From: Pachypanchax playfairii
Lineage: Eukaryota > Chordata > Actinopteri > Cyprinodontiformes > Aplocheilidae
Direction: 5' to 3'
DNA length: 64,000 nt
Assembly (NCBI GenBank): GCA_006937955.1
Contig: SSNP01000004.1
Location: 6,755,329 to 6,819,328, forward strand
The translations under genes and the position numbers were made by a program. Numbering within the stretch: position 1 is the stretch's first letter; every line of letters begins with the position of its first letter. The notes under the pieces are model-generated. The model was not told the origin of the DNA. It saw only the letters and a program-made list of their open reading frames with translations, and ran no database searches. Below are positions 33,473 to 45,774 of this stretch, one piece after another.

Positions 33473-36164
33473 AACATCCCAGCAGAAAAAACACATTCCC
33501 TGATCATTTACTGATTACAGCAAAACATTAACTTCAGCCTTTTGAAAATAAACAGATTTATTATTAATCCTGACAGTGACAATAGATTGATACTCTGACA
33601 GAATATAAAACGTTTTCTTAACCCAGATTAAGATTATAATTGTTGTGCCTTGGGATGAGGGTTGAAACTTACTGCTGCCTGTTTTTCCACTGACTTTCTC
33701 TAAGGCATGTACACAGTTGTTTCTTGAGCTTTTCAAACTCATGATAAAAAATATTAAGTTTAATTTCCACACCTACAGAATCCTGCAGCAAAGTGAAGTT
33801 TGGAGGATTTAAAGAGTTACAGCTTCACCATCAGCGCATCATTGAAGCCACAGTTTGTGATGTTGACCTGTATCACTTGCCTGCACATCACCAGGTATCA
33901 TCTTGTCGTGGAGCCAACCTGTTCCTTTTTACTGGGACAACAGAGACGCGGGTTTTCAGAGGCTCCTTTCATAGTCATGGCAGCATAAGGGTACAAAGAG
34001 AAAAGGTGCTTATCAGTACAAGAAATGAATCAATTTGCCAGCATGAATCAACGCTCGCTTTCCCAAAACAGCTCCAGCATTTACAGCAACAGCAGCGGCA
34101 GCAGCTGTCCCTTTGTAGTCAACATCTCTCTCACCATGTTGTGTCACACACACATAACTCCACACAAACAGTGTGTGTCTGTGTGAGGAAGAGAGACACG
34201 AGCATCAGACTGCTGCGCATTGATTGAAATAATACAAGAGTCTAACCAAAAACTGTTTACGAGACCTTACGTTTGTCTAATCTGTTGTACGATTTTTCTT
34301 GTCTTTAAATAAATATATAAATAAATACACAAGTTAAAAAAAACAGTTAAAAGTCTTTGATTGTTTAAAAAGAGAATCTGAGCGATCAAACCTGTAAATT
34401 AATATTGCAGTTCTAAAAATTGGCACTTTTTTTGTATTAGACACATTCAAACTTTGCATTCTTTTGAAGTTTTATTTTTATGTGAATTGAGGTTTTAGAA
34501 CCCAAAATTTGAATTTGAATGAGAAGTTGGAAAAAAGCACGAGAAATAAATCAGACCCTGGAACATAAACGTCATGCTGAAACTTTAGAGCTGTGGGAGA
34601 GTTTTAACTGGTTAAATTACAGATGAGTCAGAATTAGGTGTCTGTACAAACCACTGATAGGTCTTAAGAGTATAATTAATTTTTTTACATCATCTCAAAG
34701 TGGGGGGAGGGGGTGGGTCCGAATTTACACACGCGTCCAGAAGCTAAGTCACAAAGAGCTTTAAAAACCAAATACAGTTTGAACTGGGTGGTACGAGTTT
34801 TTGCTAATGTCACAAATCTTTGGGGCTTCAATGCAAAAATCNTCCCAGAGATGAAAACAAACAACAGGAAGTGAGTGAAACCAATACGTGATATACATGT
34901 ACAGATGAGGTGTGATTGTTGGAACGAGAAGCAGCTGATTAGACAGGTCAGCTGATTACCACAGGTGGGACACAGAATAAACTAAAATAAAAAGAAAGTG
35001 TTGACCCTGAAAATGACAATTAAAAATCTTAGATACAAAAACAATAAAAACGCTGAAATGTTTAAGGTGGAGGATGAGAGAGGTGAGATGTGACGTGGGT
35101 CAGGAGAGGGTGGGTGGTCTTTTTTTGAAGGATACTGAAGCCCGGGATCTCTTTCACATCTCCTACATCATTCTGATGGAGTTCTCCAACTTTTTCTCCC
35201 ACACCTGGCGCCGAAAAAAAATGGCCGCCCCGGATGAGCGAGCGTCTGTGCTTCTCTTCCAAGTCAAATTCCTTGTATTGTGCAAATTGACCAATAAAGC
35301 TTCTGATTTCTTCTCGGTAAAACCAATTCAAAGTTTTAATCTCTGGTGTAGCAGCTGACAAACTGTTGAAACATTGTAGATGTAGAAGAGAGAGAGGTGT
35401 GGTTGAAATGCATCAGGGTGTTTTGTCTGTAGCTTAGCAACAGCTTCGCCGACGATGTGCCAACGTTTACTTATGGCGTTGGCCATCAGACAACAGTTTT
35501 GTCTCACAGCTCAGACATTTCCATTGTTTCTCCATGTAATAAACAAAAGAGTTTTTGTACTGTGATATCTTTGTGATTATAAAAGCCTTTTGTATCTCCT
35601 TTTCTTTGTCTCTGCAGGGAACCACTCTGCTCACTTTATTTAATGGAACATAAGTCAAAAGAAGAGAATCTCCATGTCATCTTGTCTCATCTCCCATGGT
35701 GCTTTGCATCACACACAAACACTTACACACTCTTTTATGTACACACAGAAATGTATCTAAAGTCCTTTTTTTTCTAAAACTCTTCCTCATAAATAAGTTT
35801 TGAGAGGTTTTGTTTTCCTTCTTGCTCAGCCGCACAATCAGCTCGATCCACAGTGTTTACTCATTATCGCCCCCGACCGCTGACACCAAATCTAATAAAA
35901 CAGTACAAGTGCATATCTTTTTAGCCGGGAGAGATGCTAGAATGATATATGAGATCCTCATCAGGTTTTTGTCCCTGTGTTCCAGTCTGGTCCCCGAGGG
36001 AAAAGTATCATCTCATCTGGTGTAAAATTTAGGGTTGTGTGTTTTTCAAAGAAAAGAAGGCGTAGAAAACAGATTCAGAAATTAAGAAAGAAATGAAGGT
36101 TGTTTTGTTGGATGTTTAGCATGTTTAATACAAGTGACAAGAAATGAGAAATTCATATTAAACA
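33473..36164. other. Intergenic with a LINE 3' end
   Basis: Apart from the LINE 3' fragment at about 35140-35312, this is unique-looking noncoding sequence. A 144-codon open frame at 33793-34227 has no recognisable domain and is rich in His/Gln from CA- and CAG-like composition. I do not call it a gene. A single N is at 34842. Confidence 0.5.
35140..35312 (+). mobile_element. LINE 3'-end fragment
   Basis: CAAATTCCTTGTATTGTGCA, then CCAATAAAGCTTCTGAT, matches from memory the 3' terminus shared by L2/CR1-like fish LINEs (TTCCTTGTAT, then AATAAAGCTGATTCTGAT). The preceding 120 bases, with CACACCTGGCGCC and a GC-rich patch, may be the end of the same element's 3' UTR. Start is approximate and there is no intact reverse transcriptase. 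Confidence 0.5.
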
Positions 36165-36726
36165 TTAAAGGTACAGTATGTAAGAATTAGATCTTGTTGT
36201 CAGATTCAAATCCTGGAGTTCATGTAGGAAAAATCCTGTCAGTTCTCAGACACTCACCCCCTCCCCTACCTGATTTTTTTATTGGGTTGCCAGTTCTGAT
36301 GTTGATCCTTGTTTAGTTTCTCTTGTATTTATACAAATTTTGGGAAAGTCTGAAGGTGTATTTATTCAGTGTTGCATTTTCCTAAGTGCATTTGAACGCC
36401 CCATCGTGTGCAGCTCGGATGCTCAGTTGGAAGGATGCCCTGGTTTCTTACTTTTTGCTGCTGGTCGTTGTGGAATTACAGCTGCTTGTGTTAAAGACTT
36501 GGCAGCCTTGCAGACTCACACATGATTCGTTATGGAACCAGGAAGTCTGGACGTGTAAATAATGATTACGGTGTGGACCAGCGTTTTTTAAATGACAGAA
36601 ACTAGCGACCACCCAGCCGGCTGAGATCGAGATCTGTTATAATGTGACTTTAGTTTCAACATCGGTGGAACATTAAACTGTTTTGTGAGTATTTCACTGT
36701 AAAATTCTTACATACTGTACCTTTAA
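36165..36726. mobile_element. TTAA-flanked MITE, family C, with perfect 25-bp terminal repeats
   Basis: The termini 36164-36188 and 36703-36727 are exact reverse complements over 25 bases, beginning ATTAAAGGTACAGTATGTAA. The outermost TTAA can be read as the target duplication. The element is 562 bp and has no transposase. Perfect termini suggest a relatively recent insertion or strong terminal constraint. Similar AAAGGTACAGTATGTAAG termini are, from memory, widespread in teleosts. Confidence 0.85.
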
Positions 36727-39700
36727 TTAAGCCACAGAAAGTGAAGATTTTGAGGGAATCTGTTGGGCTTCAAGTCAAAATCACAGACGAGTGACTTAAA
36801 AAAACTTAAAACCTTTCTGTCTTTTTGGATCGCGCTAATTCATGACAAAAGTAGTTTCAAGGCACTGCGCCAAGTCCAGTTCACATCAAGTTGTATGAAC
36901 AAGAACCGAAAATGCAGACTATGGATTCTGAGAACTCAGATGAACAAAATTTTAATGAAACTAAAAAGCTGAAATGGTAGATCAAGACCAGCTGTATTGA
37001 TATATCATCTCTTAAAAAAACCTGTCGTGAATATTTTGAATCCATTAAGTAAAAATGCTTAAAAGCAAAAAATTTAATAGAAAGAAGCATACATTGAAAA
37101 ATTACTGAGCAGAAACCCAGAAGGAACTGGAGGAGAAGGGAGTAAAACCAAGAGCTACTGTATATATGCAGGTCTGAGTGATTACTGGAAGACAAACGGA
37201 TGGAGGTCACTGACAAGATGAAGCAGGTGTGTAATGAGCAGAGTTACCTGGGAGCTAAGGGAAACTAAAAAAGCTGAAAACACACTGAGTATAAACAAAA
37301 AAACCTAAATACCATGAAAACTAAACCTTTTCAGGTTGAGGAAAGTGACAGACCTTGTAATGAACTCACATTTTATAGCTTTCAGAAATTCCCTCTGGAA
37401 ACCTGATGATCGTGGCTGACATCTTCTTTAAAGCTGCAAGAAAAGAAGAGAATATTACTGACAAACCAACTAAAGAAGTTCCTTAGAAAATCCTTTCACC
37501 AGATCAGTAAAAGCTTTGGGAACATCAAAGTGCATGACGGGTTTCTGAAACTGACTCGATGGAGAAAAAGGAGCTTATTCTCGTCCCTTTGGCAAGTTTT
37601 TCATGGATACAACCCAAATACTTAAATTTGCTGCTCGACCCAAAAATGCATTTTCCTTTTGACTCCATTCAAGTGGGAATAAAAAGGATTCTAGAAACAT
37701 TGTTACAATAAAGAAATAAATAGACTAAACACAAAATTTTCTCACTTTTCTGAAGAAATAAACCAAACGTTTTAAATATGGGCGTAAATCTGGAGCATGA
37801 TTTGATTGGCTGGAAGCTGGTTTGACTTTGTCAAACTTAGACTGATCGTTCAATCCCTCTATTTATGTTCAAAAATACAAAAATCGACTAAGAAAATAGG
37901 CTTTAAATCAACCAATCAATAATATATACTCAGAATTTTTTAATAAGGATACTGTAATTTAAACTTTAGAACATTTTTAACACTGGAACATATTATTTAA
38001 AATATGTGACTGAAATTAAAATCTGTATTTAGAATTTGACAGCATAAAATATCTGAAGTTTATATTTGGTGACATACAGTTGTTTCCCAATGTCCTTGAC
38101 TTGAAATTAATCATTGAAATATGGATTTTTTTTATCTGTAATAATGTTCTGAGTCTGAGTTTTCCTCTTCAAGAATGATTCAAATTATTCTTAGTGAAGT
38201 CATTATCATAGATAATTAATTCTCCTCTGCAGCACACTCATTTTTTTTTTTTTACAGAACACTGAAAATTCAAAGCTCAATTTGCAGCACCTCTAAAATA
38301 AAATGCTCTCTTTTTAGTTGCTGTTCACTGGGAAGGTTTAAATTAAGTGGTCCTCTCATTATGTAGCAATTTATTAATAGAAATTTTGCACGTTTGACTG
38401 ACTGCAAATTGAGTTTTCTGGTTTCTTATAAGGATACAAACAACCCCTTTGAAGCAGAGGTTAATTATCATACCACCTGTTGTGGAGTGAAACCCGTGGC
38501 GACCACGTTTCTGAGAAATATGAGCTGTCATGGCGACTTTAGGAGAGGTGACAGAAAGATGCTGTTAAATATGTGACGAGGACGTCACCTGAGTGCGTAC
38601 ACACATACGTAATCTGCCTGTGTGAGATTAGGAGGCGAAGCTGTCGAGGAGAAGTGATACCACTCCTTGCGTGAGAGCTTAGCGGGCTCCTGAAATGCAG
38701 AAGAAGTAATTATGGCATTCAGCGGTGCATGGAGAACGTGCAGATAACACCTGCTCTCTGAGAGAACCCTTCAACAATGATTTTACCCATCTGTCCTGGA
38801 CAATTACAGGCTGAGGATGACTCCTCTTGAGTGAACACTTTAATCTGAAAAAACCTGCATAAAAGCAAATAATTCATTCTTAGTTTCAAAAAAAGAAAAA
38901 AAAAAGTGCTTTGCAGAGCCAAAAACACGGACACTCTTGTATTTTACTTTCAGTTTAAAGCTTTACTTTTACTACTTTTATAATCTAATTACCTCTGAAG
39001 CCTTTATGTCTGTAATTACTCACAACTTTGCACTCACACAGACAGTTTGCATCCTCTTTGTAGATACATCACATTATACTCATTTGTACTGATTAGCACA
39101 ATTAAGCTAGTGCTGTGGGGCTTTTAGCTGATGTTCTTTTCCAGCAGTTAATTGAGCTTAAATTTTTTTATTACCAGTCTCAAAAAGCAGCACTCACTAC
39201 ATTAATTTATATTGTCAGTGCATTGAGAGTTTGATTCAGCGCTCGTGAAGTCCCTGATCAGCAGAAGATGTTGGAACTAGATACTGGAGTTCAGTCCGTT
39301 ACATGTTTTACATGTTCCTGTGTTTTCTTTATTATTTTGGGGGTGCAATTCATTGTTTTTTTGTTAAAACAAGATTAATATCTATTTATTTTTGTTGTAA
39401 ATTCTCTGAAATCTTCTAGAAGTGATACATCAAAAGATCTCGTACATGAACTTTTAATATAGAGATAAATGCCATTTTTGGCATAAATGATCTAAGTCAG
39501 AAAGATAAAAGGCACAAATCAGACTAATAAACTACTAAAGGTTGGAAAGAAAAAAATCACATCAGAATCAAAAGAGCAAACAAGAACAAACAAACAAAAC
39601 AGATCTGTTTGTTGTGACGCTCTGCTGCTGTGGGGAGAATCACACATTCAAAAAACAGGTCATTGTCTATATTATAAATATTTGTAAAGAAAAATGTTCA

Positions 39701-40200
39701 TGCCCCAGACAAAGAGACTGTGGGTTACAACCTGTGGCAGAATGACAGTTTCCTGTTATATCAGTACTAAAACTGGCACATTATAAGTGAATATAACTCA
39801 TTGCTGGAGGAACTTTCATCTTAGTGGCACTTAATTACCAGTAATAAAGGAACATTCTCAGTAATCCTGATGCGGAAACTGAACAACACACTCTACAATA
39901 ATTATCAACTCAAATGGCTGCCATGTGGCAAAAATCAATAAAAAGGATCATTAGCAATTCTCAGAACTTAGTGTCTTACGTTTGAAGCAATGTCTCATGG
40001 GAGTTTTAAAATGCAACCTCCTGTAACAGCTAACTGTGCTGCAATGCTAAGACTAGCTTGTGCCTACACAAGAGCAACAAGGATATTTGGTTATTATTTT
40101 TACTTCGATCCTCTTTAATGCTCCTGTTTAAATCTGCTTGTTTCTGTTCAGAGTCACTGGGTGGGGGTGGAGGGGTCGTTCCTGAGAGGTGAGTTACATC
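36727..40200. other. Intergenic, no recognisable gene
   Basis: This is AT-rich sequence without family-like exons. The patch at about 38590-38830 is less AT-rich and non-repetitive. The remainder shows only homopolymer runs. Confidence 0.5.
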
Positions 40201-40456
40201 ATGGACAGGTCACCAGTCCATCACAGGGTCACATTGAGATGGAATGGAAGAAAATTATTTACACACACTCACACTGAAGACAGATGAAAGGTTTACAATT
40301 AATATAAACAGTATGTTTTTTATCTGCAAGAGGAAACTGGATAAAACCCAAACACACTTTGAGAACATGCAAACTCCACGCAGAAAGGCCCCAGCTGAGT
40401 TTCAAACTCTTCTTGCTGCAGGGCCACAGTGTTACCAACTGGACCACTGTGCGGGC
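40201..40456 (-). mobile_element. Mermaid/DANA-like SINE, near full length
   Basis: In antisense this contains, in order, GACAGGTCACCAGTCCATCA, the ACACACACTCACACTGAAGA linker, GAACATGCAAACTCCACGCA, CTTCTTGCTGCAGGGCCACA and GGACCACTGTGCGGGCC. These are the conserved blocks of a tRNA-derived fish SINE read from tail to head. The head resembles that at 29038 and the tail matches the fragment at 4984. Confidence 0.75.
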
Positions 40457-40529
40457 CTGTAAGGATGCTACAGCTAAGAATGATTATGTTAACATCTCTG
40501 CTAGTGAAAAGTTACAGATTGAAGTTGCA

Positions 40530-40742
40530 GTTCTGAACTCATGTGTCCAAAGACCTGGTTTCACCTCCTCTGAATTTAAGATCTTTACAGGAGTGCAGCA
40601 GGGCTCGATCCCAGGACCCATTGTATTTTTTTATCTGTAATGATAAACTATGTGATGTCCTCTCGAATGCCACATAACATTTTTATGCCAATGACATCAT
40701 ATTTTCCATCATCTGCTTATGGCTTTAGACTTTTTACAGACT
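40530..40742 (+). pseudogene. LINE reverse transcriptase remnant (palm motifs)
   Basis: The translation shows GVQQGSIPGPIVFF, the RT block around the conserved QG of motif B. After a frameshift comes NDKLCDVLSNAT and then FYANDIIF, corresponding to the YADD catalytic motif with the first Asp changed to Asn. Frameshift, stop codons and the altered catalytic residue show it is dead. It resembles L2/CR1/Rex-type non-LTR retrotransposons; the clade is not resolved. A family B TTAA element directly interrupts it at 40743, and 41312-41390 may be its continuation. Confidence 0.75.
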
Positions 40743-41311
40743 TTAAAGGTCCTCTTTCATACAAAATCTACTTTTTGAAGTTTTTAACCATGTTGTGATG
40801 TTATTTCATTATTTAAAAAAAATATCTGTATTTTTTGGCCTAATTCACACATTTCTCAGTAATCCTCCCGCATCCTGCGCTCTGAGCAGCTGCTCCACTC
40901 TAACTGGAAAACGACTGTAACATAGTGATGTAACTATATTACACCAGGTCCATGCTGCCCCTGCAGATTAAACACACACACGCCGAGCTGCGAGAGTCTG
41001 AAGCAAAACACTAAGCACCATGATTTTGTAATATTTTACTTTCTAAAAATGTCTTGGTGAAAATGTGCATTTGGCTGTGAGAGTTACAGGAATTTATTCA
41101 CCATTTTATTCAGGCAGCTCGAGGGGCAGCACTCACGAGGGAGGGGATTTTAGGTAATCCAAGCGTACTTCCTGGTTGAAGAGTAACTCGAGAATATGAG
41201 CTATATTTTAGGACAAATGAAAACTATATAACACCAACAGTAATATTTTATCATATATGTTTCTATCCCAGATGTTGAAAGCTGTAAAATAGCAGGATAC
41301 AGAACCTTTAA
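40743..41311 (+). mobile_element. TTAA-flanked element, family B, full-length copy inside a LINE remnant
   Basis: This is a 569-bp element starting TTAAAGGTCCTCTTTCAT and ending ATACAGAACCTTTAA, with TTAA on both edges and short terminal similarity (TTAAAGGT against TTAAAGGTTC). It matches 22421-22768 in reverse over about 350 bases. No transposase is encoded. Confidence 0.75.
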
Positions 41312-41390
41312 AATAATCCAGTCTCATTTACAGACACTGAAGATGGTCTTGAACATGGACTTGTAAACTCCTTGTATCACTTATCTCCTT
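41312..41390 (+). pseudogene. Possible continuation of the LINE reverse transcriptase
   Basis: Directly after the family B element the frame reads IQSHLQTLKMVLNMDL. This resembles the L-Q-T-x-x-x-x-x-x-L-V-L-N helix that follows YADD in fish LINE reverse transcriptases. The match is short and could be coincidental, but position and frame are as expected for a split remnant. Confidence 0.35.
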
Positions 41391-44300
41391 TCCTCTGATT
41401 GATTGGTGATGTTTTATATATAAATACCTCAAACAAATCTTTATTCTCTGAATACAGTGTAAAATTGTGCCATAATGTCGTCTCATTTATGATCATTAAC
41501 TGTTTACCAAAGCAGCTTTCTCCGAGTATGAGAAGCTTTACCCTCTCAACTCATTTCACCATATTTATACTCTCTACCACAAAGAACTTAAAATGTAAAG
41601 CATCACTACAAACAGCAGAAACAAATAGATCTGTAGTATGTTTCCCAAAGACTATGAGATTAATGATCTTGAATGTTTAGCAACCTCACCAGCAGTCAAA
41701 CTCCCAGAATTAAAAAAAAGACAAAAACAAGAGTAAAAATCTGAATCAGCCAGTGGGTTTGTTCTTCATCATGTTGTGTTGTTTCTACAAGACGTTTAAG
41801 ATCTGTGGTTCCTTTTCTGAGGGCAGTAATGAGACAGATGGTGTCTGATGTTTCTGCCACCTGAGACCAGAAAACAGTCAGAGAGCCACAAACTTTAGAT
41901 CCCAAACTCAACAATCTTCCTGAACATCCCATTACTGTAGTAAGAGGAGGCACAAAGTGGAGCTCCACACAGCAGAAATTACAGAGGATGATTCAATTCT
42001 CCTAAATGTACTGTGAGCACGACGTGGGCAGAGCTGAGGGCTTTAATTTTTATTGAGAAGCAGCTGTCATGAGTGTTTGTTGCATTTGTGACTCGAAAAG
42101 ATTTTTAAACGAGCTTAAATTTCAAATGATACTCCTTTATAGAGCGACTTGTTTCTAGAGACCAGATGGGTTTATATTTTATTGTTTAATCCTTTATACT
42201 TCCTGATGTTCTTAGTCTGTTTAATTTCCTGTTTAAGCTGGTTCATCTGGTTCTGAAATGTTTATATTACCAGACGTGTTTGTTTGAACTCTTATGATCT
42301 GATATGGATCGTAGTAACTTTTCTTCATATCCTCTGCACAGCTTGATCTCAAACAGTTTTCCATGATAAGTTCTGCAAGTTTCAAAGTGTTAAAAGTCAA
42401 CTGTATTAAATATAGTGACATCTAGTGGCACAACTTGCGTGTTGCAGCAAAACACATTACATTTATTTCCAACAAAAAATTAAATTTTGTGTCCGCAAGT
42501 GGTTTTTCTACAACCTTCACCAAATTGCAGTCGGGCAACTGACACAGCAGCTGTTTGAGGAGGTAACAATCTGTCTCATTGTGGACAGGCAGCATTCGGT
42601 TTCTAGATTTAACACTTAGTTCACTGGCGTTTCAACCAAATTTTAACAATCACATCTAGAATTTGTGATTTTAGTTTACATCAACTACCAAATAAAGACT
42701 GTTATCCAAAATAAGTAAGAATTAAATGTTTTGCAGCATGTGGGAGGTTTAGATGTGTTTTCAGACTTTTTCCTACACATTCAGATAAGCAGAGATAAAA
42801 CCGTCGGCTGTATTTTCCCCACCTGGCTGGAGGCCAGACTCTCAGTCTGAGGTGCAGGTCAGTCTTTAGAATGATAGGTATCAACCCACACACAGCCTTT
42901 GTTCTTGTCCTTTGTGTGGGGGGCCATTGCTGCAGGAGGAAGACGTAATAATGGTGAGACTTCACCAAGCCAGAGCAGAAATACATCTCACTAAATGATG
43001 CATTATTACAGTGATCCCATAATCGTGTTCTAATTGGACTCAGACGGCACGGCAGCAGAATTTTATGCCAATCATTTCTTTTTCTGGTGCTCTCTGTCCT
43101 TACTGGCCTCCTTTTACCTTTTTTCCTCTTTTAGTACCTGTTTATCTCTCAAATTTCCCTTCATCTATCTTCTCTTGTTTCGCTTTAAATCAGGAAGAGA
43201 CAAAAACCTAGAAGAAGGAACTCGTTTCTCAGAACAGAGCACAAGTCACAGAACTTACACGTGTAATTCGCTGGAAAAAGACTCAGAGGAAGTCAGAAAA
43301 TCTTGACTCATACAGGCCAGCTGCACACTGTGACGCATATCTCTTCTGAAGGAGACAAGCATACAAAGAAAAAGAAATATCATTTAAAAATAAGTTTAAG
43401 GAGCGAATATTAAACTCTCATGACCTCGTTCATAATAAATCAGCTGTTTCTGTGAGAACAGAGAAAACAGTGTTGACTGATACTCAAATCCATTTACACT
43501 ATAAACTCCATCAACTTTTGTCTTAAAAATCAATAATTATCCTCTCGTTTAGTGCTGAGAAGGATTTTTATAATAACAAAAGAGACATTTATGCACTTCA
43601 TCCCTTCAAAATAATGATGTTTTTGAAAACTGAGTCTTGTTTAATCACTGACCAGTTTTTTTTCCTGCCATAAATCAGCACCACACAATTTAACTTCCTG
43701 AGTGAAGAAGTGACTTCAATTTATTCCATTTCCAAACTGGACATGACAGTGTAAATAAAAACAGAGGCTGAATAAGCAGCAATATTAAAAACTGGGATGA
43801 TGTTGTTTGTGAATGAGGGGAGATTAATTAAGTCAAACCAAATTAATTAATGTTATGCATAATGCATTTGTTTTCTTCATTGGCTTTCCAGCTTAAAAAC
43901 AGTTCCGTTCAAGTTAGACAAGAAAAAAGGACAATATTGTTACATTAAGATGAAACGACAGACCAAAAAAAAAAGAATGAAAGGAGCCAAAATGAGAGAC
44001 ACATAAAACATTTAAATAAGTATTTTTTTTTATTATCTTTTACAATGTGTTCAAGACTAAATGGATCAACAAGCGTGAATATTTAATCAGGTAACAGCTC
44101 TCACTTGTGCGTCTTTATTTTCTGAAAAATATAGAAGTTCTATTAAACAAGATATTTTGGCTTCACTATTGAATGATGGAAGTCGACTGAGACGCATCGT
44201 TTGTTTATTTAATGTTAATAAGCATGATTAAACTATCTGCCGTGTTTCTCCATCACTTTGTTCTCTGTTAAAGCTACAACAAAAAGAAGCTTTAGATTAA

Positions 44301-44617
44301 ATGAAGATTCAAATCAGGACTAAGAAAAAAGCTTTTTTGTTTTCCTAAGAGGAGCCGCTGAACACCAAACAGATGTTCTGTGTAATTTCAGTCGCCATGG
44401 TGGTTCTGCTCCAGTCTGAACCTCCCTCAGAGGCTGATGAAATCCAACTGTGGAAGCAGTTTTCTCAGCGCTTCTCTTTGGGTCTTTTATATTTTCGTGA
44501 TTATAACAGTTTAAAATACTTTGAAAACACCTAAATCATGTACATTTAAAATCTTAAAGTCTCAATATATTCATATACGTATATCTGTGCATTATGACTT
44601 TAAGTTAAATGTATGTT

Positions 44618-44656
44618 TCATTTTATTTTATTTTATTTTATTTTATTTTATTTTAT
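44618..44656. repeat. ATTTT pentanucleotide microsatellite
   Basis: There are seven to eight consecutive ATTTT units in unique AT-rich sequence. Confidence 0.9.
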
Positions 44657-45144
44657 GACATGTTCATTATTCCTTAGAGCAAGACAAGAGAAGAAAAAGA
44701 AGTAACAGTAACAACAGCAACAATAAAAGTAAAAAAAAAAGTTCACTTAATACAGAACGCTTTGACAAAAGAAATAACTTCCTGTCCCTCTTCGTGTGAT
44801 ACAGGCTTCCTTTCAGTAATTCCTTGAGGACACGTACTGAAAGATCATGTGACATCGTTTGTTTGAGGCGCTTCGGCATCAGACAGACAGAGCAGTCAGG
44901 TTTTATATGATTCTGTGAAACAAGCCATCAAATTCATTCCAGATATGATTAAAAATTTAACAGTCAAATGTGAAAAAAAAGTTAAATCCCAGATTTTTTT
45001 CCCGTCAGTTTTCTGCATCAGAGGCAGTGATGGGAAACCTTCAGACAACCTGTTCGACCTCATTTTATGTCTCTGAAAAATAAGTTATCTGATTGAATGT
45101 ACAAGGAAAAAATTAAGCAACAAGTGTTGCATGTCTTGAAGTCC

Positions 45145-45146
<2 letters not shown>

Positions 45147-45195
<49 letters not shown>
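45147..45195. repeat. 49-nt homopolymer A tract
   Basis: This is an uninterrupted run of 49 adenines after GTCCCT. It could be the tail of a retrotransposed sequence, but the preceding 150 bases match no family I recognise and no flanking duplication is obvious. Its length is likely to be imprecise in the assembly. Confidence 0.9.
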
Positions 45196-45200
<5 letters not shown>

Positions 45201-45774
45201 AAAAAATGTCTGATTTGGGTTCTATAAGGGGAGTGAAAGCATTTGATTCACTGGTTCTGAGCTCGGTGGTCCAAAGCATGTGGGCCTTGGAAGGGTATAA
45301 TTACAGAGATAGATGAATACATAGGAGTAATTATTCCTGGAGAAAGTTCACTGCCACTCAGCCATGCAGAAACGAGCATATACTCTGTATGTGTGGCTGT
45401 AACAGAGGGGATGTAACCTGATGCATCAGTGTTCTCGCAGCGCTGGCTGGACGATTTACATATCGCACACTAATGGGTGTTTGATTAGATGAGGGAGATG
45501 AGTCTGACCTTTCCTTTTCCTTTAGAAGAAAGCCATGATGAGGCTGTGATTGTATTAAAGAGGGGCTGTGACCCGCGAACTCTCACAAATAAAGAACATA
45601 AACAAGCTGTTAAAATTATATTTATATTTAGACTTTAAGGGAACTGTTTTGTTGCTGAATGAGAGCTGATCAGTTCTTAGTCTGAAACAGGAGTTATTCA
45701 GTCTTCTCAGCAACACTCAAAGTGATTAAATCCTAAAACTTTTTTCCAGAGAATACTAATTCTTTCCACTGGCT

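Larger units (their letters stand above)
41391..45774. other. Intergenic, no recognisable gene
   Basis: This is AT-rich noncoding sequence. It includes an ATTTT repeat (44618-44656) and a 49-base A tract (45147-45195). The patches 42840-43030 and 45280-45570 are non-repetitive with balanced composition. No exon or RNA gene is recognised. Confidence 0.5.

Noticed and set aside
32590..33531. Long open frames of 250-300 codons on both strands
   Set aside because: They consist almost entirely of the run of N; no real coding sequence supports them.
33793..34227. 144-codon plus-strand open frame, the longest without Ns
   Set aside because: His/Gln/Ser-rich from local CA- and CAG-like composition; no domain or homologous family recognised.
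35062..35361. Overlapping 94-99 codon frames on both strands
   Set aside because: They coincide with a LINE 3'-end fragment and show no conserved protein motif.
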